Below are positions 1 to 11,562 of a stretch of 64,000 bases of DNA, one piece after another. How positions within the stretch are numbered: the first letter of the stretch is position 1; every line of letters begins with the position of its first letter. The translations under genes were made by a program, and so were the position numbers. The stretch comes from Torymus aiolomorphi (lineage: Eukaryota; Arthropoda; Insecta; Hymenoptera; Torymidae): NCBI GenBank assembly GCA_036365515.1, contig CM070874.1, forward strand, positions 212,468,297-212,532,296, in the 5' to 3' direction. Under the pieces are notes generated by a model. That model was not told the DNA's origin, made no database searches, and saw nothing but the letters and a program-made list of their open reading frames with translations.

Positions 1-81
1 TAATATACTTTAATTAAGGCCAAATAAAAAATAGACCCTAACGGTGTTTTAGAAGAGTACAAGAACGAGCTATATATATCT

Positions 82-848
82 GCAAATCCCACGAAATCTG
101 CGAAAATAGTCGATTTTTCGTTTGGAAAATTTTTTCTCGAGCACATCTACCAGATCAGGTTTTTCTGATCGTTTGTAGAATAAATAATAGACATTCGTGG
201 TTGAGCAACGCCAATCGAATGATATAATTTTTCTACGAGAAATTATACTTTTTGAGAAAGTGGTCAAAAAGTCCTTTTCTTCAAACCTCAGCCATTAAGA
301 CCAGAATCGATCGCCTCAAATATTTAGAATAGCAATTCAAAATAGAAAAAAGAGCTTTAATTCTCTTTTTTAAAAATTAGAAAAGGCCGATTACTTTAAA
401 AGTTATAAGGATTTGAAGATGTAGATTAAAAAGGCATAAAAATACAAAAATCGCAGGAATCGGCAGCGCCGACTTTGAGAACATTTTTATGCCTTTTTAA
501 TCTACAACTACAAATCCTTATAACTTTTGAAGGAATCGGCCTTTTTTAATTTAAAAAAAAGAGAATTGCAGCTCTTTTTTCTATTTTGAATTGCTATTCT
601 AAACATTTGAGGTGATCGATTCTAGTCTAAATGGCTGAGGTTTGAAGAGAAAGACTTTTTTGACCATTTTCTCAAAAAGTATAAAGTGTCGCTGAAAAAG
701 TATATCATGCGATGGGCGTTGCTCTACCACGAATTTCTATTATTTATACTACAAACAACTAGAAAAACCTAGTCTGGTAGGTGTGCTCGATAACAAATTT
801 TCCAAACCAAAAATCGACTATTTTCGCAGATTTCGTGGGATTTGCACA
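82..848. repeat. Long foldback (inverted repeat), about 380-bp arms
   Basis: The two halves are near reverse complements. The outer arm containing the text AATCCCACGAAATCTGCG at the left reappears inverted near 825-845. The innermost stem pairs about 421-442 with 483-505 around a loop of some 40 bases. No transposase ORF lies inside. A MITE or other foldback element is the simplest reading. A transcript through it would form a long hairpin. Confidence 0.8.
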
Positions 849-859
849 TATTTATGTGT

Positions 860-1859
860 CTGTGTTGTTTCCGAGCGTCACAAAAAAATCTACATATGTG
901 TGAAATTCAACTTTACGCACTGAAAAGTGCGTACTTTACGCATAGTGTGAAGAAAAATTTATTTTTTTAGTTACGCTGTCGAGACTCTGGTGAAACAGAC
1001 TATATAAGTTCCAGAAATTACCGATACACATCTTTGACACATACACAGACATACACACAATGAGAAGAAAATAAGGAAGAATTAATTTATTATATTTTTT
1101 AAAATTTCATGTATGTATTTTAATTTTCTCAAAACAACGTTCAAAACATTCTAAAAAACAGACAGTTACAAAAATTTACCTAAAAAAATCCCTTCATAAC
1201 AGTCAATCTTAGATACTAACGATGATCATGTCGCAAACTTCATGAACGAACGCTCAGACGAGGCGGTTGTACAGTGTCCTGATTTTTTCTGGCGGAGCTA
1301 CTTAAGTATCAGAGGTATGGCAATAGCGTAAAAGTATAGGTGCAAGAAGATTCACTTCTCTAAAATGTAATAACATTATGTGCCTCGTTAAAGCTTTGCA
1401 AACTTCTTTTAAAAGATATTATTTTATTGGCCTCAGGCCGCGGCCTGATACTATATTTTATATGTATTATGAAACGCTACCAATTTTTAAAATGTTTCTT
1501 TTCTCTTGGCACATAATCGTTTTACGCGTGTTATATTTAAGATGAATTCGTAATCACTTATCAATAAGTTTTAAACAACTAAGTAAGAAGTATTACTCAA
1601 ATAAATAAAAAGTACTCAAATATAAAGTATATTTTATTACCATTAAAAGGAGACATACATTTACCAGTTTAATAGATTCAAGATATTAAATACAATTAAA
1701 ATAGCTTTTACTGGTATTTTTTTAGTCTCTTATTGTTTATAATTGTTAAACTATGTGTGTGATAGATTTTATAAAATTTTTTTTTTAAACACTACAAATG
1801 CCATGCAAAAAATTTATCAGCCATTTACACACCATCATTGCATTATATTTATTAAAAAC
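860..1859. other. AT-rich interval without recognisable gene
   Basis: About 1 kb of AT-rich sequence with short runs of A and T. I see no ORF with family motifs, no RNA gene and no clear tandem repeat. Confidence 0.5.
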
Positions 1860-2462
1860 AAAAACTCTTGCCCGTTAAAACTTAACGTAAGGAAGAAGCT
1901 GTGGACCAATCAGCTGCATGACTAACGATTTTTTAAATTAAATCTATAGATTTTGCTCTAACACAGCACAGGGTGTACAATTACTTTTCACTGCCATTAG
2001 AAGACATCACAACTTTAGTTGGTGATTGATTAGATTTACATGCTGTTCTTCCAAGATTTTCTTCTTCAATATCCACAAAACTATTCTATAACTATTCAAC
2101 AATCTCGATGGTTGACGATAGCTGTAAACTTAATTTACGTTCTTCTTGTCTTCTTCAAGTCTGGTTGTTTGAATTTATAAGCTTCAATTATACTTCTGTG
2201 GTGCATATGCGTTATGAATGTACAATCTTGTATCTTGTAATTGGTATTAGTGCTAAACCATAATCTGAATAGGCGCACACAGTACATCTTGTATATGTAA
2301 TTTAGATTCCTTTATTTTAAAGAAAAAATAAGAACAAATACTCTGGCCCGTTAAAACTTAATGTAAACCAGAAGTTGTGGACGAATCAGCTGCATGACTA
2401 CTGATTTTTGAAATTTCATCTGTTCTTCTAATATTTTCTTCTTCAATATCCACAAAACTTAA
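1860..2462. repeat. Diverged direct duplication
   Basis: A block at about 1865-1940 (containing CCCGTTAAAACTTAA and AATCAGCTGCATGACTA) recurs at about 2345-2410. A second block at about 2041-2090 (TTTCTTCTTCAATATCCAC) recurs at about 2424-2460. Both pairs are in direct orientation with diverged spacers, so this is probably an old tandem duplication or two copies of one short element. Confidence 0.6.
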
Positions 2463-2670
2463 TCTACGTTCTGAGCGTAGCGGCCGCGCGCTTTTCACTC
2501 AGCGATCCAAATAGTTGGAAGAGAAGTTCGCGTGGGATTTCCGTGTTGTTTCCGGGATTCCAGGAGCAGTTCCCCGGGCAAGTCATTTTAGTCTGGCACC
2601 CGCGACACCGTGTTCTAGGGCATCGTTGGCCTGTGGCTTTTTGGGATTTTCCCATACTAGCAATACCGTT

Positions 2671-3671
2671 ACTACGAAAAGTCAAAGCCTATATAAAAAT
2701 ATTACATAGTTACCACCACATCACTATTTTGCATTATTTTTTCTCAATTTTGAAATTTTGATAATATTACTAATGTTGGGAGGACAATAGAAATCTATAG
2801 AGCTGCTCTAGCAGGGGTGGTCCTTCAATCTCCCATACATACTTGACGGGCCCGACGGTTTGCAGTTTACCGGCGGGCTTTGTAAATGTAGAATACTAAT
2901 TTTTTGCATTAATTTATTAACAATGTTTATACCTATAAGTCCACTATAAATAATTACATTGACTCTAATTTTCAATTGATACCGTTTAAATATAATATCC
3001 CTACGTGTGCAAAATCTCATGATTTACTTGCATTACCCAAAATATTTATCGTTGTGTCCGTCTTTTTTAAGCGGAAATGAGATAAAAAATGTATATAAAT
3101 TTATTGTCTACTTAAAAGTGCCTTATTTGATTTTACTAACTATTTTATATGCCACCTATTTTTTATCCTTTTCCCGCGTGTAAATATCATATGAGATCTC
3201 ATATGAGTATTTCAGACATCAGATCTCATCAGATATCATATATGTGATGTCATATGCAATTCATATATTATGGGATCTCATGAGATCTCATATGAGATCT
3301 CATATGAGATCTCATATGATATTTTCATGCGGGTTTGCACTTTCTATGTAAAAACAGAGTAATACATTCAACACGCATCAGTATTTAATATGTAGAAGCA
3401 ACCTGTTTATTCATTTTATCTGATCTTTAACCATATATGGATATTTATATGAAATTGACCATGTCCACACCTTAAGCTGCAAATCGTCGGGCCCACCAAG
3501 TATGTATGGGAGATTGGAGGACCACCCCTACTAGAGCAGCTCTATAGATTTCTATTGTCCTCCCATGATGCGTAATATTATAAAAATTTCAAAATTGAGA
3601 AAGAATAATGCAAAATGGTGATGTGCTGGTAACTATGTAATTTTTTTTATATAGGCTTTGACATTTCGTAA
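2671..3671. mobile_element. MITE-like element with about 195-bp terminal inverted repeats
   Basis: Left arm 2671-2866 and right arm 3478-3671 are reverse complements with a few mismatches. Both include the block around GACGGGCCCGACGGTTTGC in one orientation or the other. The ~600-bp middle has no transposase ORF and holds a palindromic ATGAGATCTCAT cluster. A diverged copy of the right arm is found at about 27323-27494, which shows that this is a dispersed family. Confidence 0.75.
3187..3322. repeat. Cluster of ATGAGATCTCAT palindromes
   Basis: CATATGAGATCTCATATGAG and shortened forms recur several times over about 135 bp. The unit is itself a palindrome, so the cluster can fold many ways. 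A smaller cluster of the same motif sits at 25395-25428, just outside the Copia LTR. Confidence 0.75.
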
Positions 3672-4594
3672 ATATCAGAAAAAATTCTTATGAATTTTAG
3701 AAATAAACCACGGGCGTAAAGTGCGTAGGTTCTATAAAGTTTTGTAGGAGTACGGGAGCTATTACGCCTCTTGGGCGGTAAGTAGTACTTTATCCCCGCT
3801 GGCTGAATATATTTGAGTAGGTACGGAAAGTTGTATTATGTCAGACACGTTAACTTATGGGTACTTCATTAAAAATATTACTTATGTCGACTGCAATTTA
3901 CTATCAACTGATAAGAATTTTTCCATCGGTCTTACAGTCTTCCAAATTAAATTAAAATAATTAACATTTATGACAGTCAGATCTTTTTTATAATCCCCCT
4001 CGCAGAATCTGAAATTAAAACTTAATTAAAACCTGGAAAAAACTTCGTTAGCAAAGGACGATCTGACTGCCTCCACGATCAAATTGCCCAACGTTTCGAG
4101 CCCGCTCCGGCTCCTCAGGGACTGAAATGAAACCCGCGATACACCTCCTTATATACCCCCATACCCTCTTCTTTTCTCTTACTCCCACCACCATCCACTT
4201 TCCCCTCTCCAACATTCCATTCTCACTTAAATTAATAAAAAGTGTTAAATGTTATCTAATTTACTTGACTCTATCATTAAATTTACATTATTCCGATTTC
4301 TTATGGGTACTTGACTACAATAAATTGATTTCAATACTTTCTTGTGTTTATTTTGTATAGAAAGATGACCAATTTTCATACATTTCTGAGAACAGTCATA
4401 CAGTAGTTTCTGAGAGTTGTTTGCATTATTTGACTATCGATAATTGATTTCACAACTTTCGTTTGTCTGATTTGCAGTGAACAATTTGAATGTACTTACT
4501 TACGTATAATTTTTTCAGCATACAATGACTCAAACAAGTAAAAGGCTTTCACTGATACTTATTTGATTTCTTTTACAAAATCATAAATATTATT
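3672..4594. other. Unassigned interval
   Basis: No gene is recognised. A GC-rich stretch at about 4090-4120 (ACGTTTCGAGCCCGCTCCGG and following bases) stands out from AT-rich surroundings and may be a scrap of a retroelement untranslated region, but I cannot assign it. Confidence 0.35.
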
Positions 4595-4598
4595 ATTT

Positions 4599-5441
4599 TG
4601 AAACGCGGGTGAGTTTGTTAGGAGGTAGGAGAGGAATAAATCCCTGCGTGGATAGCCGTCGGAGAGGGTTCGAGCCGGGAGATGTTCGGGTTATTAAAAT
4701 AAATAGGCTCGAGAGCTGAGCTAGAGAGTATTGCGATTTATTATAATATCTTAAAACTAATTAACAATTAAGTTTTACAAAAAGAATACAAAAATAATAA
4801 TAATAATAATAGTAATAATCGCACGCGAGACGCAAACGCGAATTCAGCAACCAGCCGGGTCGTAATGGGCTGTGGAATCGGCGAGTCTCTGTAACAATTA
4901 AAGTCGCCGTGTAATTAAGCGGTCGGTCGGTCGGTTTCGCGAAGTCGAATGAGCGAGTATGCTCACATTATCCACGGTCCCGGGTAACGAGTGGACTCAT
5001 ATACCTGGGTGGTCGTTCCACAACTACCGAGAAGCGTGTAGCGAGTGGACTCACATACCACTTCTCCATCGGTAGGGTGCAGGGCTTAGTATAGCCGGCC
5101 CTGTGTCGAACGAGTAATTTTCCAGGCGTTGCGCAGCCTTCTTATACCACGCGCCGTCTCGCCTGCCTTGTTTCGGTCTGCGCGTGGGGCGCGGCGCGCA
5201 ACCGAACCGGACGGGAGAGAGGGAAGGGTGGAGCTCAGTTGAGCCCGAGCCTCTCGTACGAGCCATGCTCTCCTTACGAGTGTACATCGGTGTACACACG
5301 TACGTACACCTGTGTGCACCGGCTCTCCCATGCTGCGTGACAGCTCGCCTGCGGTCTCGCTCGCACTCGTTGCGTGAGCTATAGTTCGGTCGTCTTTAAA
5401 CATTCGTAGCACTGCATCTATTGAGGAGATGCATTGGTACA
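4599..5441 (-). repeat. 3' LTR of Gypsy element 1
   Basis: 843 bp copy of the LTR at 10581-11427, with scattered substitutions and small length differences in the TAA and CGGT runs. It is preceded by ATTT, which repeats right after the other LTR. Confidence 0.92.
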
Positions 5442-5452
5442 TTACCCCCCGT
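5442..5452 (-). promoter_or_regulatory. Polypurine tract of Gypsy element 1
   Basis: On the minus strand ACGGGGGGTAA abuts the 3' LTR, the expected place for the plus-strand DNA primer. Confidence 0.7.
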
Positions 5453-5535
5453 TAAAAGAGAATGATCCTCTCATGTTTCATTCTCTCGCTCGCCATTTTT
5501 TACATGCCTTTTATGCTATACACTATACAACTTAC

Positions 5536-6162
5536 TCATCGTGGTTTTCCTAAGTGATGAATTGTCCCGTCCCGCTGATCTAGGCGAAGATGCCACCGCC
5601 AGCGGTTGTAATCGACCCGATACAGCGAGACACCTATTGGTATCTCGACTTCTGGTCCGTTCGGGATTTTGACGCGCCAGTGGGGTCGCCAGGCCTTTCT
5701 CCTAATCTGTGGCACGTACTTAGTGCGCCAGCCCTTCCTGGTTCCAGATTGTGTTGGTGTTGGCTGGAGTGCTAGTATTTCCTTTCGCCCATAGAGGAAT
5801 ATGTCCTTCGCTGCTGTGCCATTGGGGAGCTGGGCGGTGGACTGGACGACAATTCCACCAGAAGCAGCGTGGGTCCCAGCAACCGAGGAAGAATCCGGCT
5901 CTTCCGCACGGGCAGCGCTGATGGTCTGGGCAAGAGAAGAGGAGGGCGTAGCTTCGCAGCGCCTGGTGATCGATGCCCTTCCTGGCCGCTCGATCGGTTC
6001 CACTGGTGGTGGTATGTCCCTCCACGCTTGTAGTGCCTCCGCGACGGTGATGAGGACCATCTTCCTGAGGATGGGTTTGGGTGTGGTCAGGTACTGCAGT
6101 GCTTGCGGTTGGGTTACGTCCCATTTCGCCAGTAATTTGTATATTGCCTCGATCTCTTCCAT
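5536..6162 (-). CDS. Extra ORF of Gypsy element 1 in the env position, unknown function
   Basis: An uninterrupted 208-codon ORF lies between the integrase tail and the polypurine tract, ending about 95 bp from the 3' LTR. It starts MEEIEAIYKLLAKWDV, has an Ala/Ser/Pro-rich middle and a basic, Trp-rich C-terminal half (KAWRPHWRVKI, YNRWRWHLRL). I see no signal peptide, transmembrane segment or Cys pattern, so it does not look like a retroviral-type envelope. A GTAAGT on the minus strand at 6261-6266, upstream of the ATG, could be a donor for a subgenomic transcript. It is intact while gag-pol is broken. I do not recognise the family. Confidence 0.55.
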   Translation of the reverse strand: MEEIEAIYKLLAKWDVTQPQALQYLTTPKPILRKMVLITVAEALQAWRDIPPPVEPIERPGRASITRRCEATPSSSLAQTISAARAEEPDSSSVAGTHAASGGIVVQSTAQLPNGTAAKDIFLYGRKEILALQPTPTQSGTRKGWRTKYVPQIRRKAWRPHWRVKIPNGPEVEIPIGVSLYRVDYNRWRWHLRLDQRDGTIHHLGKPR

Positions 6163-6352
6163 CCTGCTGTTGGTTTGGCACTGTTCGTCTTGGTGTGGTT
6201 TTTCGTATATAATTATTAGTCGGTGTATGTTTATATTCGCAGGTCGCTAAACCTAGGCTACTTACAAAGGTGAACGGCCGGATTCGCTTGCACAAACTAT
6301 TCTTCGGGCTACCATTGTCATACAGATAGTTTTCTCTCCTATCGCTCCCCTT

Positions 6353-9300
6353 TTATACCGTTTGAACGTAGGGTTTGAGGTCTTTCACATGTATATTTCT
6401 TATAAGTTTCCCCCTCTCATCCCTTAAGTCTACTATTACGGGGTTTACGTACGCCTTTACTGTGAACGGTCCATTGAACTTGTCTGCTAGTTTCGCGTTA
6501 ATGGGTTTTGCTTTGTTCGATAGAGTTATCTGTTTCTTTAGAACTAAATCACCGATTTTCGGTCGCCAATCCCTTCTTCTTAAATTATAATGCTTTTGTT
6601 GTCTATCGAAACTTCTTGCCATATTCGTCTTTGCCATTTCTATTGCATTGCGGATTTCTGCTATTCGGTTTGCTATCGATTTCATTTGACTCTTGTCCCT
6701 ATCTTTCGTTGCAAACTCCCCGGGTGAATCATTTCTCTGCCATAATTCAAGTATGCCGGTGAGTAGTTTGTCGCTTCATTCTGTGCTGAGTTAAACGCGA
6801 ACGTAATTTCGTCCAGTTGAGTGTCCCATTTTCTCTGATTTTCCCCGCGTATTGCCCTATCATTGTTTTGATCGTTCGGTTTCCACGTTCGGCGGGGTTG
6901 CACTGTGGCGTGTATGGTGGTGTTTTCCGGTGTTCGATGCCGGCGCTCTGGAGAAGGTTCTCGAAGTCTTTGCCTATGAACGGGTTGCCGTTGCTGCTCA
7001 GGACGGTCTTTGGACATCCGAATCGGAGTATTATCTGACTTTTTACTGCTCTCGCGATCGCGGCTCCTGGCGCTTTGCGTAGTGGTCTAAGCTCGATCCA
7101 TTTTGTTAATCGATCCTGCATTACCAGTATGTCGTATTAGATCGCGGTAGTGGTCCTACTAGGTCAATGGAAACCATTTCCCACGGTTGCTCCACGTGCG
7201 TAGCGTGCCTTTTCCCGGCCGGCGCTTGTTGTTGCACTTTATCCCGCTGGCAACTTGCATATGAGCGGACGTATTTCGTCGTGTCTTTAAACATCCCCGG
7301 CCAATAGTAGAATCGCGCTAGTCTGCTTACGGTTTTCGCGATTCCGAGATGGCCGGCGTTAGGGTCGTCATGATTTTCCTGTAATACGCGTCTCTGTTCC
7401 TTCTTCGCAACACAAATTTTCCACTGGTCTGTCGGCTCTGTTTCTTTAAAATCTAGTGAATGCAGTGTATGACGGTAAAGACGTCCATCTTTTATGCAAT
7501 ACTCTTGCTTTTCTTTGGGGTTTTTCCGTATTGTTACAAGTTTTCACGTGTACCAGTCGTTTTTTTCTCCGTCGGTCGCGCCTACATCTAGTGGTTGCCG
7601 TGATAATAGATCCGCGACGACTTTTTCACTTCCCTTTCGATATTGTATCTCGAAGTTCCACTGGCTTAATTCCATTGACCAACGCGCTAATCTGCCTGAT
7701 GAGTTTTCTATCTTCTCTAGCCATTTTAGCGATTGGTGGTCCGTAATAACTGTAAAGTGGTACCCTTGTAGATAGTGCCGAATTTTCCGAATGCCCCATT
7801 TTATCTCTAAACATTCTAGTTCCGTCGCGGAGTAATTGTTCTCGGCTTTATTCAGCGATCGACTAGCATACACCACGACGTGTTCTTTTGAGTCATATTT
7901 CTGTGACAGCATCTCACCTAGTCCTTCTATGCTTGCGTCGGTTTGTAAGTAAAATGGTTTCGACCAGTCTGGGCATACCGGTGCTTCGGTAAGCCTTTGT
8001 TTCAGTTCTTCGAACGCCCGCTCTTGTGTCTCCTCCCATAGCCATTTTACTTTTTTCTTTAGTAATTTGTTTAGTGGAGAGGTGATCCGCGAGACGTTTT
8101 TAATGAACCGACGGTACCACGATACTAACCCCATGAACCGCCTTAGCTCTTTGGAATTTCTCGGCCGTTCGAGTTTTGTGATTGCTGCTACTTTATCTGG
8201 GTCCGTTCGTACTCCGTCCCTGTCCACTACGTATCCTAGGTATTTTAGTCTTCTCCTTGCAAAGTGGCATTTCTCCGGATTCTGTCTTAGGCGTGCCTCC
8301 CGTAAGCGTCGAAACACTTCTCTTAGTTTGTCGAGGTGTTGTTCGTACGTGTCGGTTACGATGATAATGTCGTCGAGATACGCGAAGGCGTTTGGTGCCA
8401 TTTCGAGTGTGATTACACGGTCTAGTAGCCGTTGGAAGGTGGCTGGTGCCGCGTGGAGTCCGAAAGGCATTACTCTAAATTCAAATAGGTCTTTTCCCGG
8501 TACCGTAAAGGCAGTGATTGCGCGGCTCTCCGGTGTTAGTGCTACCTGCCAGTATCCGTTTTTCAGGTCTATCGATGATAAGAATTTTGCGCCTTTCAGT
8601 TTATCGAGAATCGCATTGATCTGCGGTAACAGGTATGCGTCTTTCTCCGATAATTTATTAACTTTTTTAAAGTCGATGGGAAATCTCCATTTTCCGTCCT
8701 TTTTTCTCGTAATCGCGACTGGCGAACTCCACGGGCTCTCTGACGGTTGTATTACCCCTTCCTTTAACATTTTCTCGACTTCCTCGTTTATTACTTCCTG
8801 CATTGTCGGGTTCCTCGGTCGGTATCTTTGTTTCACCGGTGTTGTTTCTTTCATGCGGATCGTGTCTTGGATCAGCGGAGTTGCCCCTTTTATATTCTCA
8901 AATGCAGTCATTTCGTGTTTGATTAGGTCGTCTAGTTGTTGTTCTTGTTCTGGTGTTAGTTCTGTTAACCCGACCGGTTCTGCTATCGCGCTTAATCCCT
9001 GCTCGTTTTCTATTCCTCCAGGTTTTAGTTCTTTCCCGTCCAGCGTAAGCTTTATCCCGAGCTTGTTTAGCGTATCCACGCCTAACAGGAAGTCCGTTGT
9101 TAATCCTTCCATAACTAGGAACTCGTGTTCTATTCCTTTATCCTGAATTCTGCATCTTCCGAAGACGCTTTTTTGTAGTGGTGTCGGCGTCCCGTCGGCC
9201 ATTCGCGCGGCCTTGTCTTCCGTCTGTTCCGTCCACCCTTCTTCTAGGCATTGCCGGCCGGTACGCGGGTTGATATATGATGCTATTAATCCGGGGTCTA

Positions 9301-9400
9301 CTAATGCTCGAAATCTGTGTCCGCCAACCGCGATTCGAATGAAATAGCAGCCGTCCCCTTCGATGTGTGTTTTGTACTTGGACGAGTTTCTCCCGTGGCA
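6353..9400 (-). pseudogene. pol: pol of Gypsy element 1: protease, RT, RNase H, integrase (broken)
   Basis: A protease-like stretch at about 9270-9310 has ALVDPG where aspartic proteases have D-T/S-G. The RT (ORF 7544-9202, 552 codons) shows PWSSPVA, the FRVMPFGLHAAPATFQ block and YLDD at residues 275-278. RNase H follows (YLQTDAS, TELECLEI, TDHQSLKWL). An in-frame TGA at 7544-7546 ends that ORF, but the same frame runs on through an H2C2 finger (GHLGIAKT...; the first Cys is Tyr) to IDLVGP, the first integrase Asp. A frameshift near 7120 leads to a second frame with VLSSNG, where the second catalytic Asp is expected but Ser is present, and NPAERGNRTIK with the Glu. Two more shifts follow before the LADKFNGPF tail. 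The catalytic changes plus frameshifts indicate a dead copy. Confidence 0.9.
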
Positions 9401-9419
9401 AACCCGCCCCGTTCCTCGT

Positions 9420-10410
9420 TTACCGATGCATGGGCAGTCCCGTGTTAATATTCCGTCTGTCCCGCAATAGGAGCAGAATTTATTCGGCGCGTTTCGGTAA
9501 TTTGTGTGACTGTGCCCTCGTTACTTGCACCTCCAGCAACTCGTATTCCTGTCATATGTACCGGACATCCCCATTATATTTCCTGTTGGAGTTTTTAATT
9601 TTTCCGCCCGGTATTCCCGTGATTTCCCTGCTAGTACTTCTTCGATTTCCTCTACGCGTTGTATCAGCTCGTTCATGTTCTTGACTTCCGTTTGTCGAAC
9701 GTGCAACCGTAGTTCCGCGCGCATATTATAATAGATACTATCTAGCTACGTTACCTGGCTAATGCCCCCTCGACGGCGCATCAAAGTGCACAAAGTTATT
9801 ACGTAACTTCTAAATATTTCTCCTTTACGTTGCGTACGCTTACTTATTTGTCGATCTAGGTTTCGTCTTTCGCCCGGCGGTATGTAGAAGCTACGTAGCG
9901 ACTCTTTCAACTCGTCATAATTCGCGATTGCGCCTAGATTCCGGTACCATAATTGTGCCTCCCCTCTGAGCAATTCTGGGAAGCCTGTTAATAATTCCCT
10001 GTCTGTGAGGCCGTAAGCTTTTTGCAGCTTATCCTTTCCAAAAAAGTGTATACGTCGCGACCGTCGAAGTGGCAGTTCCATTTACGCATTTGATCTAATA
10101 TTTTCGCCGTTGTGTTTTCTATAGTTATGCACGGTAATTGTGTCGGGGTTGAGCTCGTGTCCAGTCTTATTATTTGTTCATCTGCCCCCTGCTGTTTGAA
10201 TTCTTCTGCGTCGCGCGTTCTGTCTAGGTACTCATCGTAATCTACCTGATCTTCAGGCTGAGTTTTAAATGTTCCCGGTGCTATTTTTGCTAAGGCTACT
10301 ATCCGTTGCCTTAGTTCTGTTACCGTTCCCTCCGTGTTAATATCTAATTTTCCTAGCTCCACGATGAGCTCTTCTTTCCGAAGTTTGTATACCCAGCCTA
10401 CTTTGGCCAT
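9420..10410 (-). pseudogene. gag: gag of Gypsy element 1 (broken)
   Basis: The first part (10410 to about 10035) opens with ATG at 10410 and is charged and helix-rich. A frameshift near 10035 moves it into a second frame that runs on with LLTGFPELLRGEAQLWYRNL, typical of Retrotrans_gag domains. Stops interrupt that frame at 9746 and 9521. The second stop falls inside the first zinc knuckle (CWRCK then stop), and the would-be fourth ligand Cys of that knuckle is absent. A second Cys-rich stretch (CSYCG...RDCPC) follows. The frame is the same as that of protease-RT, so gag and pol were probably one polyprotein or linked by readthrough. Confidence 0.8.
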
Positions 10411-10566
10411 TTTGTCTGTTCAACTATCGTGTACCCGTACTATTTTCCTATTTTTTTTTTCAGATCCAGTCCGCCTCTTTCTTTCTCTTACTCTGCCTCG
10501 GCTTACTTATTTTAATGTTCCTCAGGTGGTCAAAATACCTCCGGGTTACTCACAGTACGGGAATCA

Positions 10567-10580
10567 CTGTTCGGGCGCCA
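10567..10580 (-). promoter_or_regulatory. Primer binding site, tRNA-Lys type
   Basis: Reading on the minus strand directly after the 5' LTR gives TGGCGCCCGAACAG, complementary to the 3' end of tRNA-Lys(UUU) including CCA. The match stops after about 14 bases. Confidence 0.8.
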
Positions 10581-11427
10581 TGAAACACGGGTGAGTGTGG
10601 TAGGAGGTAGGAGAGGAATAAATCCCTGCGTGGATAGCCGTCGAAGAGGGTTCGAGCAGGGAGATGTTCGGATTATTAAAATAAATAGGCTCGAGAGCAG
10701 AGTTAGAGAGAATTGCGATTTATTATAATATCTTAAAACTAATTAACAATTAAGTTTTACAAAAAGAATACAAAAGTAATAATAATAATAATAGTAATAA
10801 TCGTACGCGAGACGCAAACGCGAATTCAGCAACGAGTCGGGTCGTAATGGGCTGTGGAATCGGCGAGTCTCTGTAACAATTAAAGTCGCGGTATAATTAA
10901 GCGGTCGGTCGGTCGGTCGGTTTCGCGAAGTTGGATGAGCGAGTATGATCACATCATCCGCGGTCCCGGGTAACGAGTGGTCTCATATACCTGGAAGGTC
11001 GTTCCACAACTACCGAGAAGAGTGTAGCTAGTGGACTCACATACCACTTCTCCATCGGTAGGGTGCAGGGCTTAGTATAGCCGGCCCTGGGTCGAACGAG
11101 TGATTTTCCAGGCGTTGCGCAGCCTTCTTATACCACGCGCCATCTCACCTGCCTTGTTTCGGTCTGCGCGCGGGGCGCGGCGCGTAACCGAACCGGACGG
11201 GAGAGAGGGAAGGGTGGAGCTGAGTCGAGCCCGAGCCTCTCGTACGAGCCATGCTCTCCTTACGTGTGTACATCGGTGTACACACGTACGTACACCTGTG
11301 TGCGCCGGCTCTCCCATGCTGCGTGACAGCTCGTCTGCGGTCTCGCTCGCACTCGTTGCGTGTGCTATAGTTCGATCGTCTTTAAACATTCGTAGTACTG
11401 CATCTATTGAGAAGATGCATTCTTACA
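10581..11427 (-). repeat. 5' LTR of Gypsy element 1
   Basis: 847 bp, starting TGAAACACGGG and ending TTACA on the plus strand. It is collinear with 4599-5441. Being next to the primer binding site, it is the 5' LTR of the minus-strand element. It contains short tandem CGGT and TAA repeats shared with the other LTR. Confidence 0.92.
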
Positions 11428-11562
11428 ATTTTATAGATAGATATTATACAGAAAAAACGTCTATACTTGTCTTATTTTATACTTTTGTAGAAAGTTTTAT
11501 ATTAACAATATTATTACTTGTACAGTCATGAAAAAAATTATTATCATTTGTAAAGACTGCTT

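Larger units (their letters stand above)
4599..11427 (-). mobile_element. Complete-length Gypsy-type LTR retrotransposon (element 1)
   Basis: The 6.8 kb element is bounded by two similar LTRs that begin TG and end CA on the plus strand. It is flanked by a 4-bp duplication ATTT (4595-4598 and 11428-11431). On the minus strand the order is LTR, primer site, gag with CCHC knuckles, protease, reverse transcriptase, RNase H, H2C2 zinc finger, integrase, GPF-like integrase tail, an extra ORF, polypurine tract, LTR. That order (RT before integrase) is the Ty3/Gypsy order. The structure is whole, but gag-pol carries several stops and frameshifts, so the copy is probably not autonomous. The LTRs differ at scattered positions, which suggests moderate age. 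Confidence 0.93.

Noticed and set aside
4081..4130. Possible 3' end of a non-LTR or Penelope-like element
   Set aside because: Only a short GC-rich phrase looks familiar; there is no coding sequence beside it to support an assignment.
5051..5442. ORFs in the Gypsy LTRs, also seen at 11072-11531
   Set aside because: GC-rich LTR sequence is open by chance; the same ORFs occur in both LTRs and have no motifs.
8067..9146. 359-codon plus-strand ORF
   Set aside because: It is antisense to the Gypsy RT, whose motifs are unmistakable on the minus strand. The plus-strand product has no family features.
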